Assembly: GCA_951640195.1 (NCBI GenBank)
Contig: OX621172.1
Location: forward strand, 1-64,000
Reading direction: 5' to 3'
Length of the DNA: 64,000 nt
Origin: Porpolomopsis calyptriformis
Lineage: Eukaryota > Basidiomycota > Agaricomycetes > Agaricales > Hygrophoraceae
Shown here: positions 33,427 through 45,790 of the stretch, in pieces
Numbering within the stretch: the first letter of the stretch is position 1
Layout: each line of letters begins with the position of its first letter
The notes under the pieces: model-generated
The model's database searches: none
What the model was told of the DNA's origin: nothing
The model's input: only the letters and a program-made list of their open reading frames with translations
Made by a program: the position numbers and the translations under genes

Positions 33427-36400
33427 ATGGCAAACCAGGCAAATGAAGGTGCAGATTATGACAGTGATATAGATAGGATCATAGCTATGTCCTCACTAGC
33501 CAAGGTAAGCCTATCCCTAGTAGTTATGTATCTAATTCGATTCACACAATTAAATCATTACGAGGCTAATAAAACCATAATAAACCAGGAAGGGGATTCG
33601 ACTTCTAGTGGTTCAGATGATAGTGATATACGTAATATCCTGAATATGCCTTGTGCAGAGAAGATGCCAATGCCAATACCGATGCTAGGAGAAAAACATA
33701 TGCCTTCCAAAAAACATATATTAATCAACAAAAAGCCAGTATACTCAGTAAGTGTATATCTGTTTTCAAGGTTAAAGTGCTCACATTATTACAGACAACG
33801 TTAATTAGCCTAAATCATCTTAACATCCAGAATTCGGATCAGCAATATATATCGATACCTCCATTGGCTCCCTTAGGTCCCCAGCCAGGTCCTTCAAGGG
33901 TCCAAAACGCAATAAGTAGAAAGGATAATGACGCTGTATGTCTCAATTAACCTATGACAATAATAACTTACATTTATTTATTTTCCAGGTGGCGAAAGCA
34001 TGGTATGTATTTTAAGAGAAATCATAAGATACTTGCGTATTAATACTGGTTAGGTTTAGTGATTATAGCTCTCCTTCAGAGCCTTCGGTGGATATTAGAA
34101 GGAACAACTCGCGATTTGAAACCAGACACCGGTGAATAAATCTATCATTCGAAATGTTAGGTTAAATACTAAACTTTTAGAAGCTCAACAAGCCGATCAT
34201 CGTCGCCAGCTAGCAATAACGGATCAGATTTCATTGGATCCAGTGAAAGTGACAGCGCTCATTCTCATTTACTAGCAAAAAATGCCATTCGATTGAATCT
34301 ACCACGATCTGAGCAAGAGCTTTTTATAGGTATGTTCTTATATTATTGGTGGTGATTAGACTCATTAAGGATATTAGACACGAAGCTAGCAGATCCAAGG
34401 ATATGGGCTTCAGCTTGTCAATCATTGGGATCTGCTAAGCCTGGAAACCACCTGGATCACGCGGTCATAGAAATTTACCTTTTGAAATCATGGTATATGT
34501 CCATTCAACCCCAGATGCCATCTCAGAGATATTCCTACTATCTAGACTCGGAAACGGTGAGCAGGGTAATAAGAGAAGAAGAAGACATCCTGTCTACCGA
34601 AATCCATAAAACTCTCCTTCTTCCACCTCACGTTGCTATCCCGAAAAAGCCTGTGTTATTTTTCCCTCCACTATCATGGCAATCTTCTGCAACCCAAAGG
34701 CTAGCTTTATTTGATTACCAGCAGGAGAAGGTTCTTGTTTTTAGCCATGGAGCTCCACTCGAAACCAATATGTACTCAGATTGGACGGAGTGGAATGGCA
34801 ACTACTATTGGAGGGCTATTGCTAATGTGTTTGGGTGGATCCTGGGTAGTGAGTTGGATGAGCGAGGTCCCCAAGTAATCGAACCGAATTGGAATACGGT
34901 GAAAATCTCGTTTCTATACAGAAGAAGCATATTCATATACATATTTCAACAGAGTGAGGCCGACACTGGTTCCTGGATGGCATCGCTTTGCCAAGAAATC
35001 TTTGATAATGGTTGGATGTATTCCACAGACATTAACCAACACCCACTTGCACCCAAATTGCAATGTGTTCATGCGATGCGAGAGAGAATATTTCTCACTG
35101 CGCTTCAAACTGTACAAAAATCATATGACTTCTGGAACAAGACTCAGACCCTGCTTCGGTATTCCATGGAACCCAATTCTGAGGTTGTGAATGATATGAA
35201 GGCTGGGCTTTTAAAATTCAAGCGTTTCGAGGTAATAGCACTTGCGCTTGCAACTGCTCGTATGAAGTGTGAGTATTATCTCATTCCGATTACCTGTGAT
35301 AATCAATCTAAAGAGGCTACCTATATTAATCAACTAGGCCATCTTCTGGATAGTCACGACAAGGATGGCAATGCCAGCAATGACGACAACAATCACAATG
35401 ATGATGACAATGACAATGACAATGATGACAACGATGATGATTCCATTGTAATCAACCTACCACCTCAGCCTTCCAGAAGGTCTCTACCTGAAATCCAACT
35501 TCCAGAGGTTGAGCTAAATGGGAATGGGGGTGAAGAAGCATTAGCAACAAGCGTTGATGAGCGGCCTTTTGATGACTACGAATCAGCTATGTTGGTTTGC
35601 TCCGAGGATCAAGCTGATATCATTCCAAACACGTGGACCTTTGACACCAATGGAATGCTTGTATTGGGCAAGCACTGGAGTATCTGGAGGGATAGAGGCT
35701 ATAGGTTGCAGGCCGATTTTTTCTCTATGTTCAATAACCAGGAACCGGTTCTCCTCAATGACCACCTTCTTCCACACTGGGATTCAAGTGATCAAGCAAG
35801 TGGATGTTTACCATCATCTCCAGTTGCATACCCATCCTCGTTATCTTCTCATTCTTCTGAGGTGCTGAATTCCCTACCAGCTATGGACAACCCAGATGTG
35901 ACTGTGATGGGTGCTCAGGATATGTTGGATGAGGCGGGAGGGGTGGAAGGGACATCAGAGAGCCAGGGTGTGTTTGTAAAAGGTAAAGCACGCAACAACA
36001 AATTCATCTACTTCGACTTGGAGAAGGATAGAGTAAACCTGGACGATGAAGAAGTGTCAGTGTCGGTGGATATCGACAGCGTCATATGGGTCACGCATAA
36101 ACCACAGTTCATTGGTCCAATCAATATTCACCTTCTTCCACTGTTAGACGACAAACCTCCATTCTCTATCAACAATCATGTCTATGTCCAGGTTCTACAA
36201 CCACCTACCACTCGAAATCCTAGGCAGAGGTCTAAAAGGTATCCACTTAGTGCCTTGCCACATACCCATTTCGGGCAGATGGGTCAAGGATCAGGCCAAT
36301 TTAACACCTACGTCTTCTTCCCTCGTATGATTAGGAAAGACCCAGGAACGCATAGAATGACTACTCTGATGCCAAGGGAGGTACAGGAGTTGTGGTTCTC

Positions 36401-38794
36401 ACAAGTGATCATGCCTGCTCTGCCAGTGGTTTTAGCCAACTACACCGGAATTATGGAGTATCTTCCTACAAGCGTCAGTAATCTCCAATGGAAAATAGGG
36501 ACAAGACGTACGACCAAGACCATTCCCCTCACACCTGAAGCATTTTCTTCCATGCGAACCACTCTCTGCGACATCATAAATAACCAGCCCGATCTCCTAG
36601 GCCGATTCGGGTCCTTTTTCTTTGTTGTAGATGCTCGAGGTATCAAACTGCTCTCTAAGCAGCACCACCCAACCGAGAATATATATCAGGCACTCTGTTC
36701 GATGATTCCTAACATGGACTGGGATTATATGAAGGACCGATCGCATGGAGAACTCTTGCTTGATCTTGGGATTTCATACCATCCTCCTTCTAGGGAGGAT
36801 CAGGAGCCATTGGTAGGGCTGTGGAGGTTAGATAGGATCGACGACTCGTACGACCTTATGGGGATGAAAAAAGGAATGACCCATTATACTGCCATGTTTG
36901 GAGCTTATGGAGGGAGACAGGCTGAAACCAAGTTGAAGAAAAGTCGGCTTGTACACCTTTGCTTCCGATCCAGCTACAACCTTTGCTTTGAGGTGGTGCG
37001 ACTTCCTGGCCAAACGAACTACCTATGTGATGACTGTGATGCAGTCAAGACAAATGACCGATTCATGACTAGCTGTGATCACTGGAAAAAGCTGTTTCAA
37101 TCTTCTCAAATCCAGTCATTCGGCGTTAGAGAAGAAGTTAGAGGGAGTGGGTTAGCCATTATAAAGCTTCTTGATGTAGCATCTGAAAAGGTAAGCAGCG
37201 AAATAACTGCAAACTAGAAATGTCTAATGATTGCCAGGCACAAGACTATATGTCATCTGACCCTATCATTTGGATCAAGTCGAGCCTCTTTTTCAAGTTG
37301 TTGGCAAGAAGGCTAGCAGAGTTTCAAAACGTCCAACTACACCTTTCACGAAATCGACCAAGCAACTATGGAATGATGGCTACGCTTATCATCCACCTGA
37401 TTAAGCACACCATGGTCACGCCAAGGATAAAGCACACATTCTTGAATGATGTGTTGCGAGACCTTCGTTTCAGTTCGATAATGTGGAGGTTCGGAATGTT
37501 CTTTCTTCACGACCTCAAGTTGAAGAAAGGAGTGCTATCTCTAAGAGAACTACCGGAGGAGGATCCAGCTGAGGTTATCCAAGCGTATGGACAGTCCTTG
37601 AAGAAGCCACAGGCAACTCAAGCCAACCAGCCATATCACCTTATTCAAATGTATCAGCAAGATGCGTGCCCTTGGGGTCCCGATCCATCTTGGTCAAGAA
37701 TTCAGAAACTGTTGGAAACCGAGCCAGAGATTTTCCTTAGGGAATGGAGGTTGGATGATGACTGGGAAGCTCCTGAACTGCTTTACACGAAGCTGTTGTT
37801 TGTTGAGTTCACGCATCAGCTGTGGCTAAGTCTGGCAGAGCAGTTTGCATCAGCAGGTGTTTTACCCAAGCCAACCACAGTTCAGGAAGCAATGGAGACT
37901 TGGACGGTACCTGCGATTCAGCATATCATAGGCATTGACCGTTGCCGATTCCTTCCTTCGAGCTGTGGCCTTAAAGGAAAGCTTCCTTTGAGTCACTCCC
38001 GTGATCTATCATTTTCAGCACGTCGGGCAACCTTCTTCCCTGAACAAACTATCCAGATCCCAGAGAATTCAGTCTGGAAACCATACACCAAGCCTGGAGG
38101 ATATATCTCCACTTACCACCAATATCTTGTGGATTGGGATATGGATGAAGGTGATCAGCTCTGCCGTGAATTGGACAACATATTTGGCCAGTTACAATGC
38201 CTTCCTGTAGGTGGCCTATCGAATAAAAAGGGGAAACAAGTCATATGGGGGATGAAATCAGGCAAGATCAACTTTATTTCGAATTCAAAGTTCTATCGGA
38301 TTGAAGAAATTGGGAAAGAGGTGGCTGCGCGTCCACGAACTCAGGTCCTAAAAAGGCCTCATGCTTCAAAGAATATACTTCAGAGACGACTAGATGAAAC
38401 CTTGGGGAGATCGATAAAACCACCTATTCGGAGCCGAAAGTCTGCCAAAATCTACCAAAAACGAAAGCCTCCTGTGAGACGGAAAGCAGACAACAATCCT
38501 TCAGGTTCAGAGAGCGGGAAAGAGCAACAGGTTAGGGTTACTCGCTCAAAGGCCAAGGCTGCCCAGAAAGACGAGGGAAGAAAGGGGGTGAGTGGTGTGC
38601 GGATAACTCGGTCAAGAATGAACGCTGCTAGGAAAGATGCGGAGAGAGAAGATTCAGGTTCAGGAAGACATATAGTAGGTAGATCTCAGTCAAGAGTCAA
38701 GGCTGCTAGGGAACGGGCAGATTTAGAGTCTGATTCCGATTCCGATTCATTAGAGTACACAGATGAGCCAGGATCAGAGCAATCTAGTAGCTAA
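33427..38794 (+). CDS. Very large orphan protein, 1,662 aa
   Basis: Eight exons join in phase: 33427-33504, 33589-33747, 33795-33935, 33989-34002, 34054-34131, 34181-34329, 34378-37190 and 37238-38794 (4,989 nt). The fourth exon is only 14 nt. The first 200 residues are Ser-rich and acidic. A conserved-looking region follows (LKSWYMSIQPQMPSQRY, WNGNYYWRAIANVFG), then a poly-Asp/Asn tract near 35.38-35.44 kb. The middle part includes HYTAMFGAYGGRQAE and LCFRSSYNLCFEVVR. The C-terminal 150 residues hold three basic repeats (VRVTRSKAKAAQKD, VRITRSRMNAARKD, then GRSQSRVKAARER) and an acidic end. I recognise it only as a large uncharacterised Agaricomycete family. Nuclear location is inferred from the basic tail. 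Confidence 0.8.
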
Positions 38795-38879
38795 TGTATC
38801 GATTTGAAGATTATATATTCACAGGTCTATTCTACCTATATGTGTTACACTGCTCATTGTGGTACCCCAATCAGTCTGC

Positions 38880-40720
38880 CCATGGGGATGTGGTTATTCT
38901 GGGATGTTATCACACTAATGCTATTGATTGAACATAACATGCTGATGGTTAGAGAGCTCGGTGAGAAGTTGAAGGTATAACCTCTGATACCTCTTGCATG
39001 CTAATTACGGTACCCCAATTATTCCGCACATGAGGATTGGACTACTCCTGATGTTTGTAGCACCAATGCTATTGATTGAACATAAAATCCTGATGCTTAG
39101 AGGGCTCTCTGATAAGTTGAAGGTATACCCTCCCATACCTGTTGTATACTTATTGCGGCACCCTAGTTAATCCACACGTGATGATTGAACTATTCCTAAC
39201 CTTTGTAATACTCATGCTATTGATTGAACATAAAATCCTGATACTCGGAGAGCTCTGTGATAAGTTGAAGGTATATCATCCGATACTTCTTACATACTAT
39301 ACCCCAATCATTCCACACATGAGGATTAGACTACTCCTGACCTTTGTAACACTAATGCTGTTGATTTAACATAAAATCCCGATGATTAGAGAGCTCTCTG
39401 ATAAGTTAAAGGTATACCACCCCATGATATCTTATATACTTATTGCGGCACCCTAGTCAATCCATACACGAGGATTAGACTATTCCCAATGTTTATAACA
39501 CTGATGCTATTGATTGAACATGAAATCCTGATGCTCAGAGAGCTCTGTGATAACTTGAAGGTATACCCCCCCCTACCTCCTGTATACTTCTTGCGGCACC
39601 CCAGTCTATCTACACATGATGATTGGACTATTCCCAATGTTTGTAACACAGGTGCTATTGATTGAACATGAAATCCTGATGCTCAGAGAGCTCTGTGATA
39701 AGTTAGAGATATACCCCCCTATACCCCTTATATAGCTTATTGCAGTGCCTCATTCTGTCCATATATTGTCATTCCGAGCATCTGTAACACTGGTGCTATT
39801 GATTGAACATGAAATTGTGATGTTTAAAGAGGTCTGTGATAAGTTGGAGATATACTCCCCCATACCCCTTATATAGCTTATTGCAGTACCTCATTCTGAC
39901 CATATATTGTTATTCTGAGCATCTATAACACTGGTGCTATTGATTGAACATGAAATTGTGATGTTTAAAGAGGTCTGTGATAAGTTGGAGATATACTCCC
40001 TCATACCCTTTATATACCTTATTGGAGTGCCTTATTCTACCCATATATTGTTATTCCGAGCATCTATGACACTAGTGCTATTGATTGAACATGAAATTAT
40101 GATGTTTAAAGATGTCTGTAATAAGTTGGAGATATACCCCCCCATACCCCTTATATAACTGATTGCGGTACCCCAAATGGTCTATAACTTAGGATTTTTG
40201 TATTCCCCACCTCTATGACACTGGGGCTATTGATTGAATATAAAACCCAGGTTTTTAAAGACCTCTGTAATAAGTTGGAGATATACCCCCCCATACCCCT
40301 TATATAGCTTATTGCGGTACCTTATTCTGCCTATACATCAGGATTTTGTTATTCCGAGCCTCTATGACACTACTGCTATCGATTGAACATGAAATCCTGA
40401 TTTTTAAAGAGCTCTGTGATAAGTTGGAGATATACCCCCCCCATACCCCTTATATAGCTTATTGCGGTACCCCAAATGGTCTATAAATCAGGATTTTTGT
40501 ATTCCCAGTATCTGTGACACTAGTGCTATCGATTGAACATAAAATCCTGATTTTTAAAGAGCTCTGTGATAAGTTGGAGATATACCCCCCCATACCCCTT
40601 ATATCACTGATTGCGGTACCCCAAATGGTCCATAAATCGGGATTTTTGTATTCCCCACCTCTATGACACTGGGGCTATCGATTGAATATGAAACCCCGAT
40701 TTTTAGAGCAGTCTATAGCT
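38880..40720 (+). repeat. ~147-bp tandem array A
   Basis: About 13 diverged direct repeats phased on CTATTGATTGAACATRAAAT (near 38930, 39070, 39218, 39365, 39510, 39655, 39797, 39940, 40080, 40228, 40378, 40528 and 40677). Each unit ends with GATAAGTTGGAGATATACCC and a C-tract. The short open frames inside repeat with the unit and are not genes. Confidence 0.92.
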
Positions 40721-41479
40721 ACTTATACTTATGCCTCCTCCTAAAACCTTACTATCTTCCACCACGACATACCAAATGCTCTAAAAATCGGAATTTTCTG
40801 TGGGCCCACCATTAGTTCACTGTGCCTATCGAATGGACATGAAATTGTGATTTATAGAGTGCAATACAATAGCTGGGCTGCATAATGGTATAAATGGAGT
40901 GTTTTACATATATCTCAAGAATGGGACCGCCGATTTTTTTAATTTATGGCTTAAACTGATTGTATTGGGATGCCCTAACGATCCCCCAAAGAATTTTGAA
41001 TTAATTTTGTGCCAGCATTTTGGTCATTTTGTTGATAATGGGTCCCTGATATCTATCATTATATATCCATCACCTGGCCAAATTTCATGTCTCTGCATTA
41101 AGCAGTTCCTGTGCTGTATTTGAATGAACTTTGTATTACAGGGGCAGAGGGAAACCATTGCCTCCACATGGTGTAGGAATTCAATGGAATTGCTCCCCAG
41201 TCCATACATCCATGATATGTGAATATCTGTATATTTTACAAGTTAAAATTATTTCGAAACTTTTTTTCAACTTAGAAAAAAAAAGGGGGATCATCTTTCA
41301 ACTACATCCACATTATAATCTAATCGAGAGACTGCTCGCCATGGCCAGCACACTTAAACCATTATTGGGTTATATAGTTTATCTCCAAATTGCTCGCCAT
41401 GGCCAGCAAATATAACTAGAGGCTTAGTAGTCAATTGACAATCTGCGGGGGCTTAAATCCCATAGGAACGACGCCTCTG

Positions 41480-41562
41480 GCCTTGGGTGGATTAGAACCC
41501 TCAGCCTCAATGCACTCCATGGAGTGTTCAACAAATTATACAATGTTAACCATTATACCAAA
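41480..41562 (-). mobile_element. tRNA-derived SINE-like sequence
   Basis: On the minus strand, a RNA polymerase III A-box-like TATAATGGTTAAC (41558-41545) and a B-box-like GGTTCTAATCC (41499-41489) lie about 50 nt apart, as in a tRNA gene. The acceptor, T and anticodon stems do not pair properly, so this is not a functional tRNA. It sits inside the interval missing from the 48.4-50.6 kb duplicate. Confidence 0.45.
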
Positions 41563-41649
41563 TCATCATATATTATTTGCATATATCTATCTACAAATGA
41601 CCCTCACACAGTGTCTCTGCCCCATTGTCCCTCTGCTAAATACCTGTGA

Positions 41650-44460
41650 GGTTGGCATGTAGGGTGGTCAGCACCCAGATGGTCCTCGTGGCCAGCTAAT
41701 GCCCACTTGCAGGGTTTCTCAGCCTCATCGTATCGTCCTTGTGACTGGTAAACGCGTGTGAGGTTGTCCATCGATGTAAGCGCGGGGGGGGGGGGGGGGG
41801 TGGGGTGGTTGGCGCGTCGCCGACGTAAGCGTGGATGGGTGGTCGGCGTCTCATCAACGAGGGGGTGGGGGTCAAGGGCAAGGCCCTAACGCCCACCCGT
41901 CTCGGTCGTTGGTCAGGGGCGGTTGGTGGTAGTGGTGGTGTAGGGATAAGCCGCGTGAAATGGGTGAGCCCTAATGCTCACCCGTTTCGCACTCAGGAGA
42001 CCCCTCCTACCCATCGTGTCGTCCCTGTGAGTTGTAAACGTCCGCGAGGTTGTGCATCGATGTAAGTGTGGATGCGTGGTCAGCGCCCCCTCGAGGGGTG
42101 CCTAAGCCTCGTCGTACCATCCTTGTGAGTTGTAAACGCCCGCTCGAAGAGGGCCCCGGCCTCGTCGTATCGTCCTTGTGACCGGTAAACGCATGCGAGG
42201 TTGTCCATCGACGTAAGCGCGGGTGGGTGGGGTGGTTGGCGCGTCACCGACATAAGCGTGGGTGGGTGGTCGGCGTCTCGTCAACAAGGGGGTGGGGGGT
42301 CAAGGGCGAGGCCCTAACACCCACCCGTCTCGGTCGTTGGTCGGGGGTCGTTGGTGGTGGTGGTGGTGGGGATGGTGGTGGCCGTGGTGGAGATGGTGGG
42401 GGTGGTGGGGATGGTGGGGATGGTGGTGGTGACGATGGTGGTGATGACGGTGGTGGTGGTGACAGTGGTGGTGTAGGGACAAGCCGCGCGAAACGGGTGA
42501 GCCCTAATGCTCACCCGTCTCGCGCTCAGGAGACCCCTCCTACCCGTCGTGTCGTCCCTGTGAGTTGTAAACGCTCGCGAGGTTGTCGACGTAAGTGTGG
42601 ATGCATGGTCAGCGCCCGCTCGAGGGGTGCCTAAGCCTCGTCGTACCATCCCTGTGAGTTGTAAACGCCCGCTCGAAGAGGGCCCCAGCCTCATCGTATC
42701 GCCCTGGTGACGGATAAACAAGCGCGAGGTTGTCCATCGACGTAAGCGCGGGGGGGAGGGGTGGTTGGCGCGTCGCCGACGTAAGCGTGGGTGGGTGGTC
42801 GGCGTCTCGTCAACGAGGGGGTGGGGATCAAGGGCGAGGCCCTAACGCCCACCCGTCTCGGTCGTTGGTCGGGGGTCGGGGGTCGTTGGTGGTGGTGGTG
42901 GTGGTGGTGGCGATGGTGGTAGCCGTGGTGGAGATGGTGGTGGTGGTGACGATGGTGGTGGTGACAGTGGTGGTGGTGACGGTGATGGTGGTGGTGGTGG
43001 TGGTGGTGGTGGTGGTGTAGGGACAAGCCGCGCGAAACGGGTGAGCCCTAATGCTCACCCGTTTCGCAGTCAGGAGACCCCCCCCCACCTCGTGTGGAGG
43101 TGAAGGGGTTGTGGGGGGTTGGGACGCGGTGGGGGGGCGAGGGGAGGTAGGGGGTCGGGGGTCGGGACGCGGTGGGGTGAGGGGAGGTGGAGGTGGAGGT
43201 GGTGTTGGTGGTGCTCGGGTACCACGAGTCAGCGCGAACGAACAGGGATCTCCGCCCGTTCGTTCCGTGCGCTGGGCGATTCGCCCGTTCGTTCCGTGCG
43301 CTGGGCGATTCGCTCGGTCGCCCCGGCCGTGCGTAAGGCGGGGGCGAGGGCGTGGGGGGTCGGGACGCGGTGGGACGGCGAAGGGTGGTCGTGGGTGGCC
43401 GTGGTCGGGCACCACAAGTCAACGCGAACGAGCGGGCATCTCAGCCCATTCGTTCCGTGCTCTGGGCGATTGACTAGGTCGTCCCTGTCGTGCGTGGGAC
43501 GGGGGCGAGGGTGTGGGGGGTCGGGACGCAGTGGGACGGCGAGGGGTGGTGATGGTGGTGGTGGTCGGGCAACATGACTCACCGCCAACGAACGGGCGTC
43601 TCCGCCCGTCCGTTTCGTGCCCCAGTCGAACCTCTGGTTCGTTTCGCCCGCGCGTAGGGCGGGGGTGAGGGCGTGGGGGGTTGGGACGGGGTTGAGCGGC
43701 GAGGGGGGGTCGTGGGTGGTCGTGGTCGGGCACCACGAGTCACCGCGAACGAGCGGGCATCTCCGCCCGTTCGTTTCGTGCGCCTGGGCTCGTCTCGGTC
43801 GTGCCTAGGGCGGGGACGACGTCGTGGGGGGTCGGGATGCGGTTGAGCGGCGAGGGGGGGTGGTGGGGGGGGGGCAAGGGCACACCCCCAGAACGGGCAC
43901 GTCTGCCCATTCTGGGGGGGCTCCCTCCACCGCTGGTCTGTCGGCCGTCTCGGTCCTTCAGAGGGCGGGGTTGCGGTCGCGGGGGGTCGGGACGGGGTCG
44001 AGCGAGGAGGGGGTCGCGATGGGGGGAGAGCAAGAGCACACCCCCAGAACGGGTACATCTTCCCATTCTGGGGGTGCTCCCTCCACCGCTGTTGTGTCGG
44101 CCGGGATTCGCGAGGGGATGGGGGACGGGGGCAAGGAGGAGGAGGTGGCAGCGGCGGTGATGATGGTGGTGGTGGTGAGGGTGTTCGCTGATGTAAGCGC
44201 CAATGGGCGCTCGGTCGTGGTGGGGGCTGCAAGGCCCCGAAAGAATGGGCCCTAAAGCCCATTCTTTGTGTCCTCTGAGACTGTTCCAAGCCCGGGCTGG
44301 TGCATGGAAGTGGTCGTGGTCGTGGCCGTCGTGGTCGTGGCCGTCGCGGTCAGCTGGAGCAGTCCTGGATGAAGAGGTGGTAGTGGTTAGCAGTTGGCAG
44401 CAAATGACAGCGCGAAAAGAGTAGACCTTGAAGGTCTACTCGTCTGATGCTCACTGGGGC
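41650..44460. repeat. GC-rich hairpin repeat block 1 with GGT/ACC microsatellites
   Basis: CpG-rich units with GGTGGT runs (41790, 42350-42475 and 42883-43016) and recurrent hairpins. Examples are 43032-43046/43053-43067 (perfect 15-bp stem, GCGAAACGGGTGAGC), 44240-44250/44257-44267 (perfect 11-bp, AAAGAATGGGC) and 44419-44429/44431-44441 (perfect 11-bp, GAGTAGACCTT). Stem sequences differ between units but stay complementary. Long open frames here are by-products of base composition and repetition. Confidence 0.9.
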
Positions 44461-45790
44461 CTAAGCAGGGTGTGGCGGTCAGTATGAACGAGAGTGATCA
44501 GTGACATAAGCTCTCGTTGCCCTCACGTCACCAGTGTAACTCACTTGAGTTGCACAATATCCAGTGGTTGGAATCACTTCAAAATTCATACAGCATATCC
44601 CCCATTGTATGCCAATTGGCCCACCTAATTTCGTGTGCTCAGATGCAGCGGTTCTTGTGATGTATTCAAGTCAATCCCATAATGACACTGTCATATTGTC
44701 ACTTTATTTTCACAATGTCTAATAGTTGAAATCACTTCAAATTTAATCCCAAACATCCACCGGTATGTATCCATTGCCCCGCCTAATTTCGTGTGTCTGG
44801 GTGCAGCAGTTCTTGGGCTGGATGTGTATGAGTCCCATAATGACACCCTAGTATTCTCACCAACCTTTGGCAACATCTAATAGATGGAATCACCTCAGAT
44901 TTGGTCCCAGATATCTATCATTATATATCCATTGTCTGGGCCAAATTTCGTGTCTCTGCATTCAGCAGTTCTTGTGCTGTATTTGAATGAACTTTGTGTT
45001 ATAGGGGCAGAGGGAGACCATTGCCTCTACAGCAACAACAAATGGATGTATGGACTGGGGAGCAATTCCATTGAATTCCCACACCTAAATCGTCTTATTT
45101 GCCTACACAGTAAGAGCAGGTTGAAAGTGGGGATACTGAGGAATGACCTTGCCTAGTATGGTGCATGGGGGGGGTATAACTCCCTCTGGGCCTAATCTCC
45201 AAGCCTTATGGTGAATGGAATAAGCAATGGCATGATGGGCAACACTCTGTACCAAATCTAGAGTGAATCAAATCAGTGGAAGTTGAGATTTGGAACTGGG
45301 GGGGAGGATAAGAGATATCTATATTTCCACATAAAGGGTGAATCCCCATAGCCTGTTGTGAATGGGGTGAGTAATAGCATATGGGGCAATGCTCTGTATC
45401 AAATCTGGCATGAATCCAATTACTGCAAGGTGAGATCTGGAATTGTGAGGGGGAAGGAGAGACATAAAGGCCTAACTCTGAGTAGTAAGTTCTATCTCCT
45501 TCAGTTTACTAGTAGTGGTTCTAATTCCTTGGTGAAGTATAATACAGCCAAGAAAGTGCTGCTAATAAAGGTTTCACTTATTGCAACTAAAAATAATATA
45601 TTAATATGATCCTCACCCTGACTAACTAATAACTTGAATCGTAACCAGCTAACTGTTACCTTTTAACTAAAACAGTTAATTAAAACCTTATTTGCATAAT
45701 GGTTTGTCTGAGTTGGTCTACATAAGGGCCTGTCTGACTGGTTTGCATGACTGCTGCATCTGCATCTTCTTCTTACTATACCATATTCTT
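44461..45790. other. Low-complexity spacer with partial repeats
   Basis: No gene. 44903-45085 is similar to 41041-41205, so the GC-rich block lies between two diverged direct repeats (GATATCTATCATTATATATCC in both). 45488 onward is duplicated at 49904 onward. Confidence 0.65.

Noticed and set aside
41480..41562. Functional tRNA gene
   Set aside because: Pol III boxes are present, but acceptor, anticodon and T stems do not pair.
42227..44289. Long open frames (up to 236 aa) on both strands in GC block 1
   Set aside because: Open in several frames at once, made of His/Thr or Pro/Arg/Gly runs from GGT repeats and hairpin units; no domain or splice context.
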